From positions 1 through 64,000 of the forward strand of contig JAHHIL010000003.1 in the NCBI GenBank assembly GCA_019358975.1: DNA of 64,000 nucleotides, given 5' to 3'. The position numbers and the translations under genes are program-made. This document shows positions 16,512-25,692 of this stretch, in pieces (position 1 is the first letter of the stretch; each line of letters opens with the position of its first letter). Under the pieces are notes generated by a model. It made no database searches and was not told where the DNA came from. It saw only the letters and a list, made by a program, of their open reading frames with translations. Origin of the DNA: Trichocoleus desertorum ATA4-8-CV12. Its GTDB lineage: Bacteria; Cyanobacteriota; Cyanobacteriia; FACHB-46.

Positions 16512-17390
16512 TTAGAAGTCTTCTAGAAGCGAACTGAGTCGGCTCAGAATTGGATCAGGTTCATGAGATGAAGCTGCTGCGGCGGCTTGGGGGACTGGCT
16601 CCTTAAAGCTGAGGATAGGGGCAACGGCGATGGGGGCAGCAGTCATGGCAGGCTGAGCTGATGATGGTTCTGGCGGAGCTTCAGCCACGCTAGACGCAGG
16701 AACTGGAACTGTCAGGGCTGGTTGATTTTGGTTGAACTGACGTTGGTTGAGTTGAGATTGCAGGTCGGCAAATTGTTGAGCAATTTTAGTCTCGATCACT
16801 TCAACTTGGGTCGTCAAGTGGATGAGCTGACTAGTTAATTGATTGAGATATTCCGTCGTTGGATTGTTGGTAGGTTGTTTCCAGCTAGAGAGTTGAGTTT
16901 GAACGGTTTCTACTTGCTGCTGCAGGTTGGTGTTACTTTGCTCAACGCCTTGTAATAACTGCATAAGCTCTGATAAGGAGTCTGTGGGGTCTACCGCAGA
17001 AGTAGATTGCAGCGCCGAAATTTCAGCTTGCAATTCTGAGAAACCGCGATCGCCCTTGGTATGCAGCCCCTCTAATTGCTGAGTAGTGTGCACTAGTTGT
17101 TGGTTTAGCTCATCTAAGCGCTGAGATTGACTAGCGAGTAATTTAGCCTCTAGTTGGGCTACTTGCTGCTGAATGGGTGCTAGAACTGCTTCTAAGCCAG
17201 TATTAGAGTTGGTAAGTTGAGCAGATTCGGGGTCTAGTAAAGCTTGGTGTAGAGCTTGCTTGCAGAGGTCGCTGAAACTGTCGTACTGCGCCTCGGTCAA
17301 CGCTTGCTCGATCGCCGCCAGCAAACTTTGATCAGCAGCTTCCGGAGTAAACGTAATAGATTTATTCGTCTTTTTGGCGGGGGTGGGCAT
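16512..17390 (-). CDS. ParR-like partner: N-terminal ribbon-helix-helix plus coiled coil
   Basis: A 292-residue protein that I do not recognise by name. Residues 8-52 fit a ribbon-helix-helix pattern: a short strand (KSITFTPEA), a helix (DQSLLAAIEQALTEA) and a second helix (SFSDLCKQALHQALL). Residues 65-225 are Gln/Leu-rich heptads, predicted coiled coil. The rest is a Pro/Ala linker ending in a short amphipathic tail, DPILSRLSSLLEDF. The start codon is 6 bases after the stop of the actin-like ATPase gene, so the two are translationally coupled. The order ATPase then DNA-binding RHH protein matches plasmid parM-parR operons. ParR-like function is an inference from fold and position only. Confidence 0.7.
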   Translation of the reverse strand: MPTPAKKTNKSITFTPEAADQSLLAAIEQALTEAQYDSFSDLCKQALHQALLDPESAQLTNSNTGLEAVLAPIQQQVAQLEAKLLASQSQRLDELNQQLVHTTQQLEGLHTKGDRGFSELQAEISALQSTSAVDPTDSLSELMQLLQGVEQSNTNLQQQVETVQTQLSSWKQPTNNPTTEYLNQLTSQLIHLTTQVEVIETKIAQQFADLQSQLNQRQFNQNQPALTVPVPASSVAEAPPEPSSAQPAMTAAPIAVAPILSFKEPVPQAAAAASSHEPDPILSRLSSLLEDF

Positions 17391-17395
17391 GGCAG

Positions 17396-18487
17396 TCAGA
17401 CCTGGGTGAGTTGAGGGTTAACAGTCGCCAGTTGAGCGCGGCCATAGAGGTATTGGCCTAGTGCATTCGCCTTGCGCGACGGTTGAGCCAAGTGAATCCG
17501 CAGTTGGGCTTCCTCTAGCAAGGGTTGAAAATCTGGCCAGAAAAATTCGCCTCCCCCACCACTGACAATCACATCTGTAACCCGCTCTGGAAGCCAAGCG
17601 ATTAAGCGGTTCGACAATTCACGAGCAAAGCTCTTACGCAAGCTAGGCAGAATGGTATCTAGATCAGTGGGACGAGTGGCACCACGAGGTCGATAAAACC
17701 GTTGCCCCTGGGGCCGATTCACCGCTTCGATCAACGACAGAGATTGACTATCTGCCCCTTGAATTTGACTCGCCACTTGGTCGTAAAACTGGTTCATGGC
17801 AAAAGGTTCGCTCTTAGAGGCTCCCCGCGCAAACCGGAAGCGATCGACCATGAGAAAGTCGGTAGTTTGGTGACCAATATCCACGATCGCGACTGACAGA
17901 TTTGGCAAGTCAGGACTCTGAGCTTCTTTTTCTTGGGCTTCGCACCAAATTAAGCTGCCATACCCTTCTGGCATCACCCAAACTTGCTGAATGTTGACCG
18001 CGATCGCTTCTCCTCGGTAAGACAAAACATGGGGCGATCGCAGCAAGCCAATCAGTTGCTCTTTCTCGCGATCGAACTGCTCTTGGGAGTGATAGGGCAA
18101 GCCTAGAACAATGGCTAAGTCGCCTGAGAGATTGAAATATCCAATACAAGCTAAAACCTTTACTAGCGCATCTTCGACCTTAGATTGGCCCACGCCTAAG
18201 TTGGCTCCAAAGTCTGCGGCTAATTGACCGATCGCGTAACCTCGGCCTTGATGCTCTAGCCAAATATCTAACAGCGCATCCGTAGAGCGGGACTCAAACC
18301 CGCCCCGACGCACCTGATCAACGCTGAGATGCGCTACATTGGCAGCAATCAGCACGACATCATCGGGATAGCGGCTGACACAGGCTTTAGTGGAAGTTCG
18401 CCCTAGGTCAATACTTAAAACCGACGTGTGGTTGGACTGACCATTGAGTGAAGTGGTCAGTGAATTAAAGGGTTGTCTGGCAGTCAT
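17396..18487 (-). CDS. Actin-like ATPase (ParM/StbA type), chromosomal
   Basis: The product is 363 residues from the ATG at 18487. The frame also offers a GTG at 18499, but the purine run GAGAGG sits better for the ATG. Actin-fold motifs are in order: phosphate-1 LSIDLGRTSTKACV (near residue 25-40), phosphate-2 VAIVDIGHQTTDFLMV and the adenosine loop VIVSGGGGEFFWP. A ParM-type segment DKFRFARGA-like (FRFARGASKSEP) and the C-terminal ANALGQYLYG follow. ParM-type proteins polymerise with ATP and push DNA or other cargo apart. The gene is first in a two-gene operon with the RHH/coiled-coil protein. No plasmid or phage genes are near, so the cargo may not be a plasmid. Confidence 0.82.
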   Translation of the reverse strand: MTARQPFNSLTTSLNGQSNHTSVLSIDLGRTSTKACVSRYPDDVVLIAANVAHLSVDQVRRGGFESRSTDALLDIWLEHQGRGYAIGQLAADFGANLGVGQSKVEDALVKVLACIGYFNLSGDLAIVLGLPYHSQEQFDREKEQLIGLLRSPHVLSYRGEAIAVNIQQVWVMPEGYGSLIWCEAQEKEAQSPDLPNLSVAIVDIGHQTTDFLMVDRFRFARGASKSEPFAMNQFYDQVASQIQGADSQSLSLIEAVNRPQGQRFYRPRGATRPTDLDTILPSLRKSFARELSNRLIAWLPERVTDVIVSGGGGEFFWPDFQPLLEEAQLRIHLAQPSRKANALGQYLYGRAQLATVNPQLTQV

Positions 18488-18979
18488 CGAATTATTCACC
18501 TCTCGTTTAAATTCTTAACTGTGCATGCCCTGGATTCCACTCCTAGGAACTGATTCGAGTACCTGGGAGGGATGGTTGAATGCCGAAAACTCGGTAAAGT
18601 TTTGAGGTAGGTGTTTAGGAAATTGCTCCTAGATGAAGGTTTGAATTTGGCTGAACTGAGTGCTGGGTAGGTCTAGTTCTAATGAGCCTAGAGCGATCGC
18701 TTTTTTCTCATTTCAGCTTCATAGTACAAAAGTACTATATCTCATGTTTATGAGGAGACAACCCTCTATAGTTGCTCCAATCCTGATAATTAAGTTAAAT
18801 TTGATTAAGAATCTGTTCTAACCGCTCCTGAGCAAGTTCCTGCAAAACTGAGCTTGTTAGATATGAAACGAAGGGAAATTTATTTATCGACCCTTGATTC
18901 AAAAACTTATTCTGCGGGTGAGATGACTCGCTCACGCCGAATCTAGCTGTTGTGCTCCGTATATAGAGGCCACTAACTT
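18488..18979. other. Divergent intergenic region between the parM-like gene and ftsH
   Basis: About 490 bases without a supported gene. It holds the LexA-like box at 18723-18736 and a TCCTAGGA palindrome near 18540. CCTAG recurs near 18628 and 18687, and two GGTAGGT copies lie near 18605 and 18666. In plasmid par loci the centromere lies in this position, upstream of parM, but no regular iteron array is visible here. AT-rich sequence from 18780 to 18900 probably contains the ftsH promoter. Confidence 0.6.
18723..18736. promoter_or_regulatory. LexA-type operator candidate
   Basis: AGTACAAAAGTACT matches every position of the cyanobacterial LexA consensus RGTACNNNDGTWCB. It extends to a 7-base inverted repeat, ATAGTAC-AAAA-GTACTAT (18721-18738). 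It lies almost midway between the divergent starts of the parM-like gene (18487) and ftsH (18980). Binding has not been shown. Confidence 0.55.
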
Positions 18980-20866
18980 ATGAAATTGTCTTGGAAAACA
19001 GTGCTGCTGTGGGCACTGCCCGCTGTGGTCATCGGTTTCTTCTTTTGGCAAGGCGCTTTTGCTCCCACTCCAGTAGATATGAGCAGCAATGCGGCGAGTA
19101 CCCGCATGACCTACGGTCGCTTTCTGGAATATTTAGACACAGGTCGAGTCACAAGTGTTGACCTCTATGAAGGAGGACGGACAGCAATTGTAGAAGCGGT
19201 TGATCCAGAATTAGACAACCGGGTGCAGCGGCTGAGAGTAGACCTACCTGGTAACGCTCCAGAACTGATTTCCCGCCTTAGAAACGACAAAATCAGTTTT
19301 GATGTGCATCCGCCTCGCAATGATGGTGCCATCTGGGGCCTATTGGGAAACCTAGTCTTCCCCATCTTGCTCATCGCTGGACTCTTCTTCTTGTTCCGTC
19401 GCTCTAACAACGTGCCAGGTGGTCCGGGCCAAGCCATGAACTTTGGCAAGTCTCGGGCTCGTTTCCAAATGGAAGCTAAAACTGGCGTCATGTTCGATGA
19501 CGTAGCAGGCGTGGAAGAAGCCAAGGAAGAACTCCAAGAAGTAGTAACCTTCCTGAAAAAGCCAGAGCGCTTCACGGCAGTTGGAGCCCGCATTCCTAAG
19601 GGTGTACTGCTAGTTGGCCCTCCGGGAACTGGTAAAACCCTATTGGCTAAAGCGATCGCGGGGGAAGCGGGAGTGCCATTCTTCAGCATCTCTGGTTCTG
19701 AGTTCGTTGAAATGTTTGTCGGTGTGGGTGCGTCTCGCGTCCGTGACCTGTTCAAGAAAGCGAAAGAAAATGCGCCTTGCATCATCTTTATCGATGAAAT
19801 TGACGCAGTGGGTCGGCAACGGGGCGCAGGCATCGGCGGCGGCAACGATGAGCGGGAGCAAACCCTCAACCAGTTGCTCACTGAGATGGATGGCTTTGAA
19901 GGCAACACTGGCATCATCATCATCGCGGCCACCAACCGTCCTGATGTCTTAGACTCGGCGCTGTTGCGTCCCGGTCGCTTTGATCGTCAAGTCACGGTAG
20001 ATGCTCCCGACATCAAAGGGCGCGTAGAAATTCTGCAAGTGCATGCCCGCAACAAGAAGTTATCTGACGAAGTTTCGATCGATTTGGTGGCTCGTCGGAC
20101 TCCTGGCTTCACAGGCGCAGACTTGGCAAACTTACTGAATGAGGCTGCTATCCTAACCGCGCGTCGCCGTAAAGAAGCGATCACCATGCTAGAAATCGAT
20201 GCCGCAGTCGATCGCGTGGTGGCTGGGATGGAAGGCACTCCTCTGGTCGATAGCAAGAGCAAGCGCTTGATTGCTTATCACGAAATTGGTCATGCGGTGA
20301 TTGGCACCTTGGTCAAGGCTCATGACCCTGTGCAAAAGGTTACTTTGATCCCCCGTGGACAAGCTCAGGGCTTAACCTGGTTCACCCCTAGCGAAGAGCA
20401 AGGCTTGATTTCTAAAGCGCAACTGATGGCTCGCATCATGGGTGCTCTAGGCGGTCGGGCGGCTGAGGAAGTGATCTTCGGTGACTCTGAGATAACCACT
20501 GGAGCGGGCAATGACCTGCAACAAGTCAGCGGCATGGCGCGACAAATGGTGACTCGGTTCGGAATGTCTGACTTAGGGCCTTTGTGCCTCGAAAGCCAAT
20601 CGGGCGAAGTGTTCTTGGGCCGCGACTTGATGACTCGCTCGGAGTTCTCCGACGAAATTTCGTCTCGGATCGATGGTCAAGTCCGCTCGATTGTGGAGCA
20701 CTGCTACGATGAGTCTCGCCGCATCATCCGCGAGAACCGCACTGTAGTCGATCGCCTAGTGGATCTCTTAATCGAGAAAGAAACCATTGACGGCGACGAG
20801 TTCCGTCAGATTGTGGCCGAGTACACCGTCGTACCTGAAAAAGAACAGTACGTACCTCAGCTCTAA
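18980..20866 (+). CDS. ftsH: ATP-dependent zinc metalloprotease FtsH (thylakoid FtsH2/Slr0228 type)
   Basis: A 628-residue membrane AAA protease. There is an N-terminal TM ([18 protein letters not shown]), a lumenal/periplasmic domain at 30-115 and a second TM ([19 protein letters not shown]). The AAA domain has Walker A GPPGTGKT at 213-220, Walker [12 protein letters not shown] and the SRH region [13 protein letters not shown]. The zinc protease motif HEIGH lies near residue 435. The N-terminal sequence resembles Synechocystis FtsH2, which removes photodamaged D1 from photosystem II in a hetero-oligomer with FtsH3. The paralogue assignment is by recall of the sequence. A terminator follows at 20895. 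Confidence 0.96.
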   Translation: MKLSWKTVLLWALPAVVIGFFFWQGAFAPTPVDMSSNAASTRMTYGRFLEYLDTGRVTSVDLYEGGRTAIVEAVDPELDNRVQRLRVDLPGNAPELISRLRNDKISFDVHPPRNDGAIWGLLGNLVFPILLIAGLFFLFRRSNNVPGGPGQAMNFGKSRARFQMEAKTGVMFDDVAGVEEAKEELQEVVTFLKKPERFTAVGARIPKGVLLVGPPGTGKTLLAKAIAGEAGVPFFSISGSEFVEMFVGVGASRVRDLFKKAKENAPCIIFIDEIDAVGRQRGAGIGGGNDEREQTLNQLLTEMDGFEGNTGIIIIAATNRPDVLDSALLRPGRFDRQVTVDAPDIKGRVEILQVHARNKKLSDEVSIDLVARRTPGFTGADLANLLNEAAILTARRRKEAITMLEIDAAVDRVVAGMEGTPLVDSKSKRLIAYHEIGHAVIGTLVKAHDPVQKVTLIPRGQAQGLTWFTPSEEQGLISKAQLMARIMGALGGRAAEEVIFGDSEITTGAGNDLQQVSGMARQMVTRFGMSDLGPLCLESQSGEVFLGRDLMTRSEFSDEISSRIDGQVRSIVEHCYDESRRIIRENRTVVDRLVDLLIEKETIDGDEFRQIVAEYTVVPEKEQYVPQL

Positions 20867-20894
20867 TTTCTAAAAGCAAAAAATTCTGAATATG

Positions 20895-20922
20895 GGGGAT
20901 GGTGGAAACCGTCCCCTTTTTT
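20895..20922 (+). terminator. Intrinsic terminator of ftsH
   Basis: GGGGATGG pairs with CCGTCCCC (one G-T pair) around a TGGAAA loop and is followed by six T residues. It begins about 28 bases after the ftsH stop. Convergent gene 20926-21231 ends just beyond it. Confidence 0.85.
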
Positions 20923-20925
20923 GTT

Positions 20926-21231
20926 CTAGACAAACTCGATCGATTCGTAATATCGACAGTCCTGACAAGGGCCAATCGGATTCACGGCACAACGAATGTG
21001 AGGCGATCGCGCATTGAACCGACAGGTAATATCCCCTGTGAGAAACCCAATGCCTTCCACATACTGTTGCTCACCCGAAGCTCGCTGGATGGTCTGCATA
21101 CCTCGTCGTTCGGCTGCTGCCATTGCCGCTCTTAGTCGGCTCTGGGCACGTGTTGCAGCTCGCCGCATGAAGCACAGCGATAAGAGGGGAGGTAGCAAAC
21201 CTAGAATGACCACAAAGATAGTTTCGATCAT
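20926..21231 (-). CDS. DUF6464-like small protein with an N-terminal membrane helix
   Basis: The product is 101 residues from the ATG at 21231; the open frame extends 14 codons further, but MIETIFVVILGLLPPLLSLCFM is a natural hydrophobic N-terminus. The rest is a basic helix (RRAATRAQSRLRAAM) followed by ITCRFNARSPHIRCAVNPIGPCQDCRYYE, with four Cys. I associate this pattern with DUF6464, a conserved cyanobacterial family of unknown function. The Cys pairs suggest metal or disulfide binding. It is convergent with ftsH. Confidence 0.72.
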   Translation of the reverse strand: MIETIFVVILGLLPPLLSLCFMRRAATRAQSRLRAAMAAAERRGMQTIQRASGEQQYVEGIGFLTGDITCRFNARSPHIRCAVNPIGPCQDCRYYESIEFV

Positions 21232-21367
21232 GCAGCTCACCTTGCTACAGGCATGATGCGATCGCCAAACCATACGGCCCTAAGACCAGCATGATTGACA
21301 AGCCCTACTTATCTCAATCCTAGTGAATTCAGCAGGCAAGTGTCCAGCTAACGCAAAACCTCGTAAG

Positions 21368-22312
21368 CTAAGCCTTTTGAGCCACGATGGTACGGTGGCG
21401 GGGGCTATTGGAAGTAATGGTGGGTGGATGGAAGCCCGCTTCGACGAGCGCCTTTTCTATATCCAAAGCGAAGTATTGATCGAGATAAGGCTCAGTGCTT
21501 TTGAGCAACGTCAAAATGTAGGGTGGCATCTTGGCGTAGATCTCGGACTGGGGGTTCATGTCCATGATCGTCAAGTGCCCACCGGGACGCAAAACTCGGC
21601 TTGCTTCTCGGAAAATTGCGATCGCCGCACTTTGAGGCAGTTCATGAAACACCAAGCAAGCCGAAACCAAATCGAATGAGGCCTCGGGTAAGCCTGTGTC
21701 TTCGGCTTTAGCATGAACCCAATCAATCGGAGCTTGGTGTTGTTGGGCTTTGTAGCGAGCAACCGCCAAGAAGTAAGGGGACAACTCCAGACCCGTTACC
21801 TTTGCCTGAGGATAGGTCTCTTGTAGTGCGAACGTGCTCATGCCGACACTACATCCCAAATCCAGAATATCCTTTGGGTCCGCGAGAATCTCGGCTTTCA
21901 ACACGTTGTGGTAGCTCTGGCGCAGCTTAGCATCACCTTGCGCTCCTGCTTCTGGCCAAATTCGAGCATGGACTGCGTGCGCTGCCACCTCAACTTCCGT
22001 CGCAGGCTCCCATCCCATATTGCCTTCTTCGTAAGCGTGGAACGAGGTCAGGTAATAGTCTGGGTAAGTCAGGTTAGGATTCTGAACTTGCGCTAAGTCT
22101 GCCTCCCACTCTGGCGAAAATTCGGCAGTGCCACCTCGCGCTTTGAGAATTTGCACCTCTTTTGGCCAATAAACTCCAATGGTTTCAGCCCGCTTAATCA
22201 TCATGTTGCGAGCACGGTTCTTGGCTAGTTTGGCCAAGGGTTTAATGGAAAGTACTCCATTTACCAAGCGAGAAGCTAAGCGGGGAGCAGTCTTGGCAGC
22301 AGTGGCAGTCAT
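21368..22312 (-). CDS. Class I SAM-dependent methyltransferase
   Basis: A 314-residue protein with a central Rossmann methyltransferase domain: motif I ILDLGCSVGMSTFAL, the acidic loop VTGLELSPYFLAVARYKA, DWVHAKAEDTGLP, FDLVSACLVFHELP and LRPGGHLTIMDMNP. About 100 residues precede the domain (RMMIKRAETIGVYWPKE...LTYPDYYLTSFHAYEEGNM), a segment I have seen in cyanobacterial methyltransferases of unknown substrate. The order motif I, II, III, VHE resembles ubiquinone/menaquinone and sterol methyltransferases, but the substrate is not identified. Confidence 0.85.
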   Translation of the reverse strand: MTATAAKTAPRLASRLVNGVLSIKPLAKLAKNRARNMMIKRAETIGVYWPKEVQILKARGGTAEFSPEWEADLAQVQNPNLTYPDYYLTSFHAYEEGNMGWEPATEVEVAAHAVHARIWPEAGAQGDAKLRQSYHNVLKAEILADPKDILDLGCSVGMSTFALQETYPQAKVTGLELSPYFLAVARYKAQQHQAPIDWVHAKAEDTGLPEASFDLVSACLVFHELPQSAAIAIFREASRVLRPGGHLTIMDMNPQSEIYAKMPPYILTLLKSTEPYLDQYFALDIEKALVEAGFHPPTITSNSPRHRTIVAQKA

Positions 22313-22483
22313 AGAGTGATGTTAAAACACAGCTTTCAACAAGCTCAATTATCGCAAACTCCCTGCCTGAGAAGGCGCAGCTTTACGAACTTCAACTTAT
22401 AAGTGGCGAGCTAGCGGCGATCGCACAAGGCACAATTGAAGAGTTGCTTGTCTCGTTTCTGCTGTCTCATTTCTGCTGAACTC

Positions 22484-23374
22484 ATGCCTGACGCTGCCAC
22501 CTGGATTCCTCAACTCACCAATGATGGCTCTTTCACTTTCTTTTCTGAGGAATTTAACGAGACCTTTCATAGTAGTCAGGGAGCCAAGGCAGAAGCATTT
22601 CTCAAATTCGCTAAAGCCACTGATTTAGTGGAGAAGGCGCAGCAAGGACGAGTACGATTACTTGATGTCTGCTACGGACTTGGCTACAACACGGCGGCAG
22701 CGCTAGAAACGATTTGGACCGCCAACGCAGATTGCCAAGTAGAAGTCTATGGGCTGGAGCTGGATGCCACGGTTCCCCAAGCCGCGATCGCGCCTCCCTT
22801 AATAGAGTCTTGGTCTCCTACGGTGCAAACGATTTTGATTGCCTTGGCTAAGGAACATGAATATAAGAGCGATCGCTTGCACGCCAAAATATTGCTCGGA
22901 GATGCGCGACAAACCATTCAATCACTAGCAGCATCTCAATTTCAAGCTGATGCTATTTTCTTCGACCCCTTTTCTCCCCGTCGTTGCCCCCAGTTGTGGA
23001 CAGTAGAGTTCTATACCCAAGTTGTGGGTTGTTTAGCTCCGACCGGAAAGTTAGCCACCTACTCGCGATCGGCTTCCGTGCGATCGGCGATGCAAGCGGC
23101 AGGGTTATGTATTGGCACCATTCCTCTCAGCGAGGAAGCAGTTTACGAATCGCATGAATGGTCTCAAGGAACGATAGGCAGTTTTAATTCTGAAACTCTG
23201 CATCCCCTATCGCAAATGGAGCAAGAACATCTGCAAACTAGAGCCGCCATTCCTCTGCGTGATCCTGATTTGAGCAATCGCGCCGAAACTATTTTGCAGC
23301 GACAAAAAGATGAACAATCACAATCTCAACGAGAATCCACTTCCAGTTGGCGACGACGTTGGGGCATCAAGTAG
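22484..23374 (+). CDS. MnmC-like methyltransferase-domain protein
   Basis: The product is 296 residues from the ATG at 22484 (MPDAATWIPQLTNDGS); the frame opens 16 codons earlier. It matches the methyltransferase half of MnmC: TNDGSFTFFSEEFNETFHSSQGAKAEA, LLDVCYGLGYNTAAALE, LLGDARQTI, DAIFFDPFSPRRCPQLWT and TYSRSASVRSAMQAAG. In E. coli MnmC the domain methylates nm5U34 of tRNA; here the FAD oxidase half is absent, as in other stand-alone members. The stop codon lies inside an arm of the inverted repeat at 23373. The next gene, mug, is on the same strand. Confidence 0.85.
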   Translation: MPDAATWIPQLTNDGSFTFFSEEFNETFHSSQGAKAEAFLKFAKATDLVEKAQQGRVRLLDVCYGLGYNTAAALETIWTANADCQVEVYGLELDATVPQAAIAPPLIESWSPTVQTILIALAKEHEYKSDRLHAKILLGDARQTIQSLAASQFQADAIFFDPFSPRRCPQLWTVEFYTQVVGCLAPTGKLATYSRSASVRSAMQAAGLCIGTIPLSEEAVYESHEWSQGTIGSFNSETLHPLSQMEQEHLQTRAAIPLRDPDLSNRAETILQRQKDEQSQSQRESTSSWRRRWGIK

Positions 23375-23440
23375 GGGCGAAGCATTTGCTCAGGATTGTT
23401 CTTACTTCCTTCAACGTGTTGCTACAAATGCTTCGCCCCT
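23373..23440. repeat. Dispersed inverted repeat (16-bp arms)
   Basis: AGGGGCGAAGCATTTG at 23373-23388 is exactly complementary to 23425-23440 across a 36-base spacer. The left arm begins at the last bases of the preceding gene. The sequence GGGGCGAAGCATTTG is, from memory, a common intergenic repeat in cyanobacteria. It may be a miniature mobile element or a hairpin affecting 3' end stability. Confidence 0.7.
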
Positions 23441-23460
23441 TCAGTTATTGGTGATAATTA

Positions 23461-24018
23461 ATGGCCTCTCTACGCAGACCAACCAAAGCAGAAATCCAAG
23501 GGGCGATCGGCAAAACAATGATTGATGTCATCGCGCCTGATCTCAAGGTGCTGTTTTGTGGCATCAATCCCAGCTTCTACAGCGCTGTGGTGGGTCATCA
23601 TTTCGCGCGTCCTGGCAATCGCTTTTGGCCGACTTTACATATGGCTGGCTTCTGCGATCGCCTATTTGACCCTGCCGAGGATCGTGACCTGCTCAAACTC
23701 GGCTACGGCATCACCAACGTAGTCGATCGCGCTACCGCTACAGCCGATGAGTTATCCAAGCAAGAACTATTGATCGGCGGTCAAAATCTAGCAACCAAGG
23801 TAGAACAATATCGCCCACGCTGCTTAGCCGTGTTAGGAATTGGCGCATATCGTACTGCCTTCAGCAAACCCAAAGCTGTAGTCGGACGACAAGAAGAAAC
23901 CCTCCACAACGCGATCGTCTGGGTATTGCCGAACCCCAGTGGTTTAAATACTCATTATCAACTCAAAGATTTAGCTGAGGTCTTTCGAGAATTGTTAGTT
24001 GCAATCAAAAATTTCTGA
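23461..24018 (+). CDS. mug: G/U(T) mismatch-specific DNA glycosylase
   Basis: A 185-residue protein of the Mug/TDG branch of the uracil-DNA glycosylase superfamily. It has the GINPSFYSA catalytic segment, here the Asn form typical of Mug, followed by GHHFARPGNRFWPTL, YGITNVVDRATATADELS, LAVLGIGAYR and VLPNPSGLNTHYQ. It removes uracil, ethenocytosine or thymine opposite guanine. The gene follows the MnmC-like gene by 86 bases, with the inverted repeat between them. Confidence 0.93.
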   Translation: MASLRRPTKAEIQGAIGKTMIDVIAPDLKVLFCGINPSFYSAVVGHHFARPGNRFWPTLHMAGFCDRLFDPAEDRDLLKLGYGITNVVDRATATADELSKQELLIGGQNLATKVEQYRPRCLAVLGIGAYRTAFSKPKAVVGRQEETLHNAIVWVLPNPSGLNTHYQLKDLAEVFRELLVAIKNF

Positions 24019-24282
24019 TCACAACATGAATGAGAGAAGAGCGATTACCTTAAAACAAAACAGCAATAGGAATTGTAGAAATGATGGTAATTCACAGAAA
24101 CCATCTGTCTAGCCACTTTGCTTAAGGAGGATAAGTAGAGCCTTCCAACCTGCTCCATAGTTGGGCCGCTTCATATCGGTGTAAACAATGTATGTTGAGG
24201 TTATGTCTTAGTTGTTCAAGCAGGAGATTGGGCTAGAATTCATTTGCTACACAAAGTTTTAAAGGAACCTAGGTAGGGCTTG

Positions 24283-25692
24283 ATGAGGATAGGTAAGCAC
24301 ATAAAGTTAAGTAGACAAGCAGAACTTTTAGAATCAGAGCTTGAAAGCCTAAAACATAGTATATGGGAAATTGATTGCTCACAAGTAACTATTAAAAGCC
24401 GTTCACCTCAAAATCCATCTATTTTTAATGGCTCTGGTTTCCTTAAACAAGTACTTAGCCATCAACTCACCTTTAAGGTGTATGCAAATGCTGAGGGCTA
24501 TGTTTCGACAAACAGAAATCTTCGACTAGGAGAAACAATTCCGGAAGAGACTTATTACGACTTAACTGCTCTAGACTTCAGAGGTAGACTATGGCATTGC
24601 GAACGGATACTCATTAATATTGATAGATCTGCTTCAGGAGATTTTGTCATTCAAGGAATTATTCCAAGGATTACCTGTGAGGGAAATATTCCGCAAGAAG
24701 TGAAGTGCGAAGGTAGCAGCTTGGAAATAAGAGTCTTTGACAATATAAATATTCCTCGTAATGAAAGAACTTTAATTAGAAAATCAGTTGCAAGAGGAGT
24801 CCAATCATCAGAATCCATGTCGCGTAACGCTTGGAGTTTTAAATGCTGCAAGCTAAATTTTCTTTTGGTTAAGGAAGACAAAAAGCTTTTAGTCATTAAT
24901 ATAGCCTCCAGTCAAGAGAATATCCCAGAGTATCTTAGGGAACGTATTCTTGAGACATTACAATTTATTCTAGGTTATCCAATTAATTGGGCAACTTCAT
25001 ACAAACGTGTTGGGCATATAACAGAAGTTACTCTATGCAGTCCTAGGCAACGGTCACTCAGCTCTCGCTTTCAGCCCCCTTTCATACTCGGTGGATATTT
25101 CATCAATGAAGCTCAGGTTTTTCGCTGCCTCTTTACAAAATATCTACAACATATAATTAACTACGATCAACCTCTTCATCCACTGTGGGCACAATTGAAC
25201 GCAATATATGAGGCAAGTAGTGGAATGTTCATTGATGCTCATGCACTAACTCTAACAGTTGCAATCGAGAGTATAATATCCAGTGAGTTTCCTCATCTTG
25301 GCAAATTAACTAAAAAAGAGAAAAATACTATTCAAAAAGCTTTGAAATACATTGAAGAGTGGACTGACAATACAGGAATAAAAGACCGTATTAAAGGATC
25401 AATTAATGCAATGCACCAGCCTCGTGTGGGAGATAGGATGAGAGCCTTGGAGAAGGCTGGTGCAATAACGAAAGCACAATCAAAGGCTTGGCAAAATCTC
25501 CGCAACAAAAGTGCTCATTCCTACCAAGCTCATAGTTCAGAAAGCTCTAAATTTGTTGATCTCATTTTTCAGATAAATGTTCTTTTCTATCATCTCATTT
25601 TTTATACTATTGGCTATAAGGGGCCATATATGGATGTTAGTGAAGTTGGTTTTCCAATTAAGCAGTATCCATCCCCCAACGATACAAAATAG
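24283..25692 (+). CDS. HEPN-motif protein of unknown family, AT-rich
   Basis: A 469-residue protein from the ATG at 24283. I do not recognise the family. The C-terminal 150 residues are helical and contain LRNKSAHSYQ, an R-x4-H motif (Arg407/His412 in this count) characteristic of HEPN ribonuclease domains. A preceding helix has LTVAIESIISSEFP, as in the first HEPN helix. The N-terminal 300 residues are beta-rich. There is no HIP1 site inside it and codon use is visibly AT-rich, unlike its neighbours, which suggests acquisition. HEPN proteins are common in phage defence, toxin and RNA-cleaving systems, so defence is a reasonable guess but not shown. There is an SD-like GGTAGGG before the start. 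Confidence 0.72.
   Translation: MRIGKHIKLSRQAELLESELESLKHSIWEIDCSQVTIKSRSPQNPSIFNGSGFLKQVLSHQLTFKVYANAEGYVSTNRNLRLGETIPEETYYDLTALDFRGRLWHCERILINIDRSASGDFVIQGIIPRITCEGNIPQEVKCEGSSLEIRVFDNINIPRNERTLIRKSVARGVQSSESMSRNAWSFKCCKLNFLLVKEDKKLLVINIASSQENIPEYLRERILETLQFILGYPINWATSYKRVGHITEVTLCSPRQRSLSSRFQPPFILGGYFINEAQVFRCLFTKYLQHIINYDQPLHPLWAQLNAIYEASSGMFIDAHALTLTVAIESIISSEFPHLGKLTKKEKNTIQKALKYIEEWTDNTGIKDRIKGSINAMHQPRVGDRMRALEKAGAITKAQSKAWQNLRNKSAHSYQAHSSESSKFVDLIFQINVLFYHLIFYTIGYKGPYMDVSEVGFPIKQYPSPNDTK

Noticed and set aside
19165-19935. 256-codon frame antisense to ftsH
   Set aside because: Ser/Arg/Pro-rich shadow of a conserved gene; no motif and no start signal.
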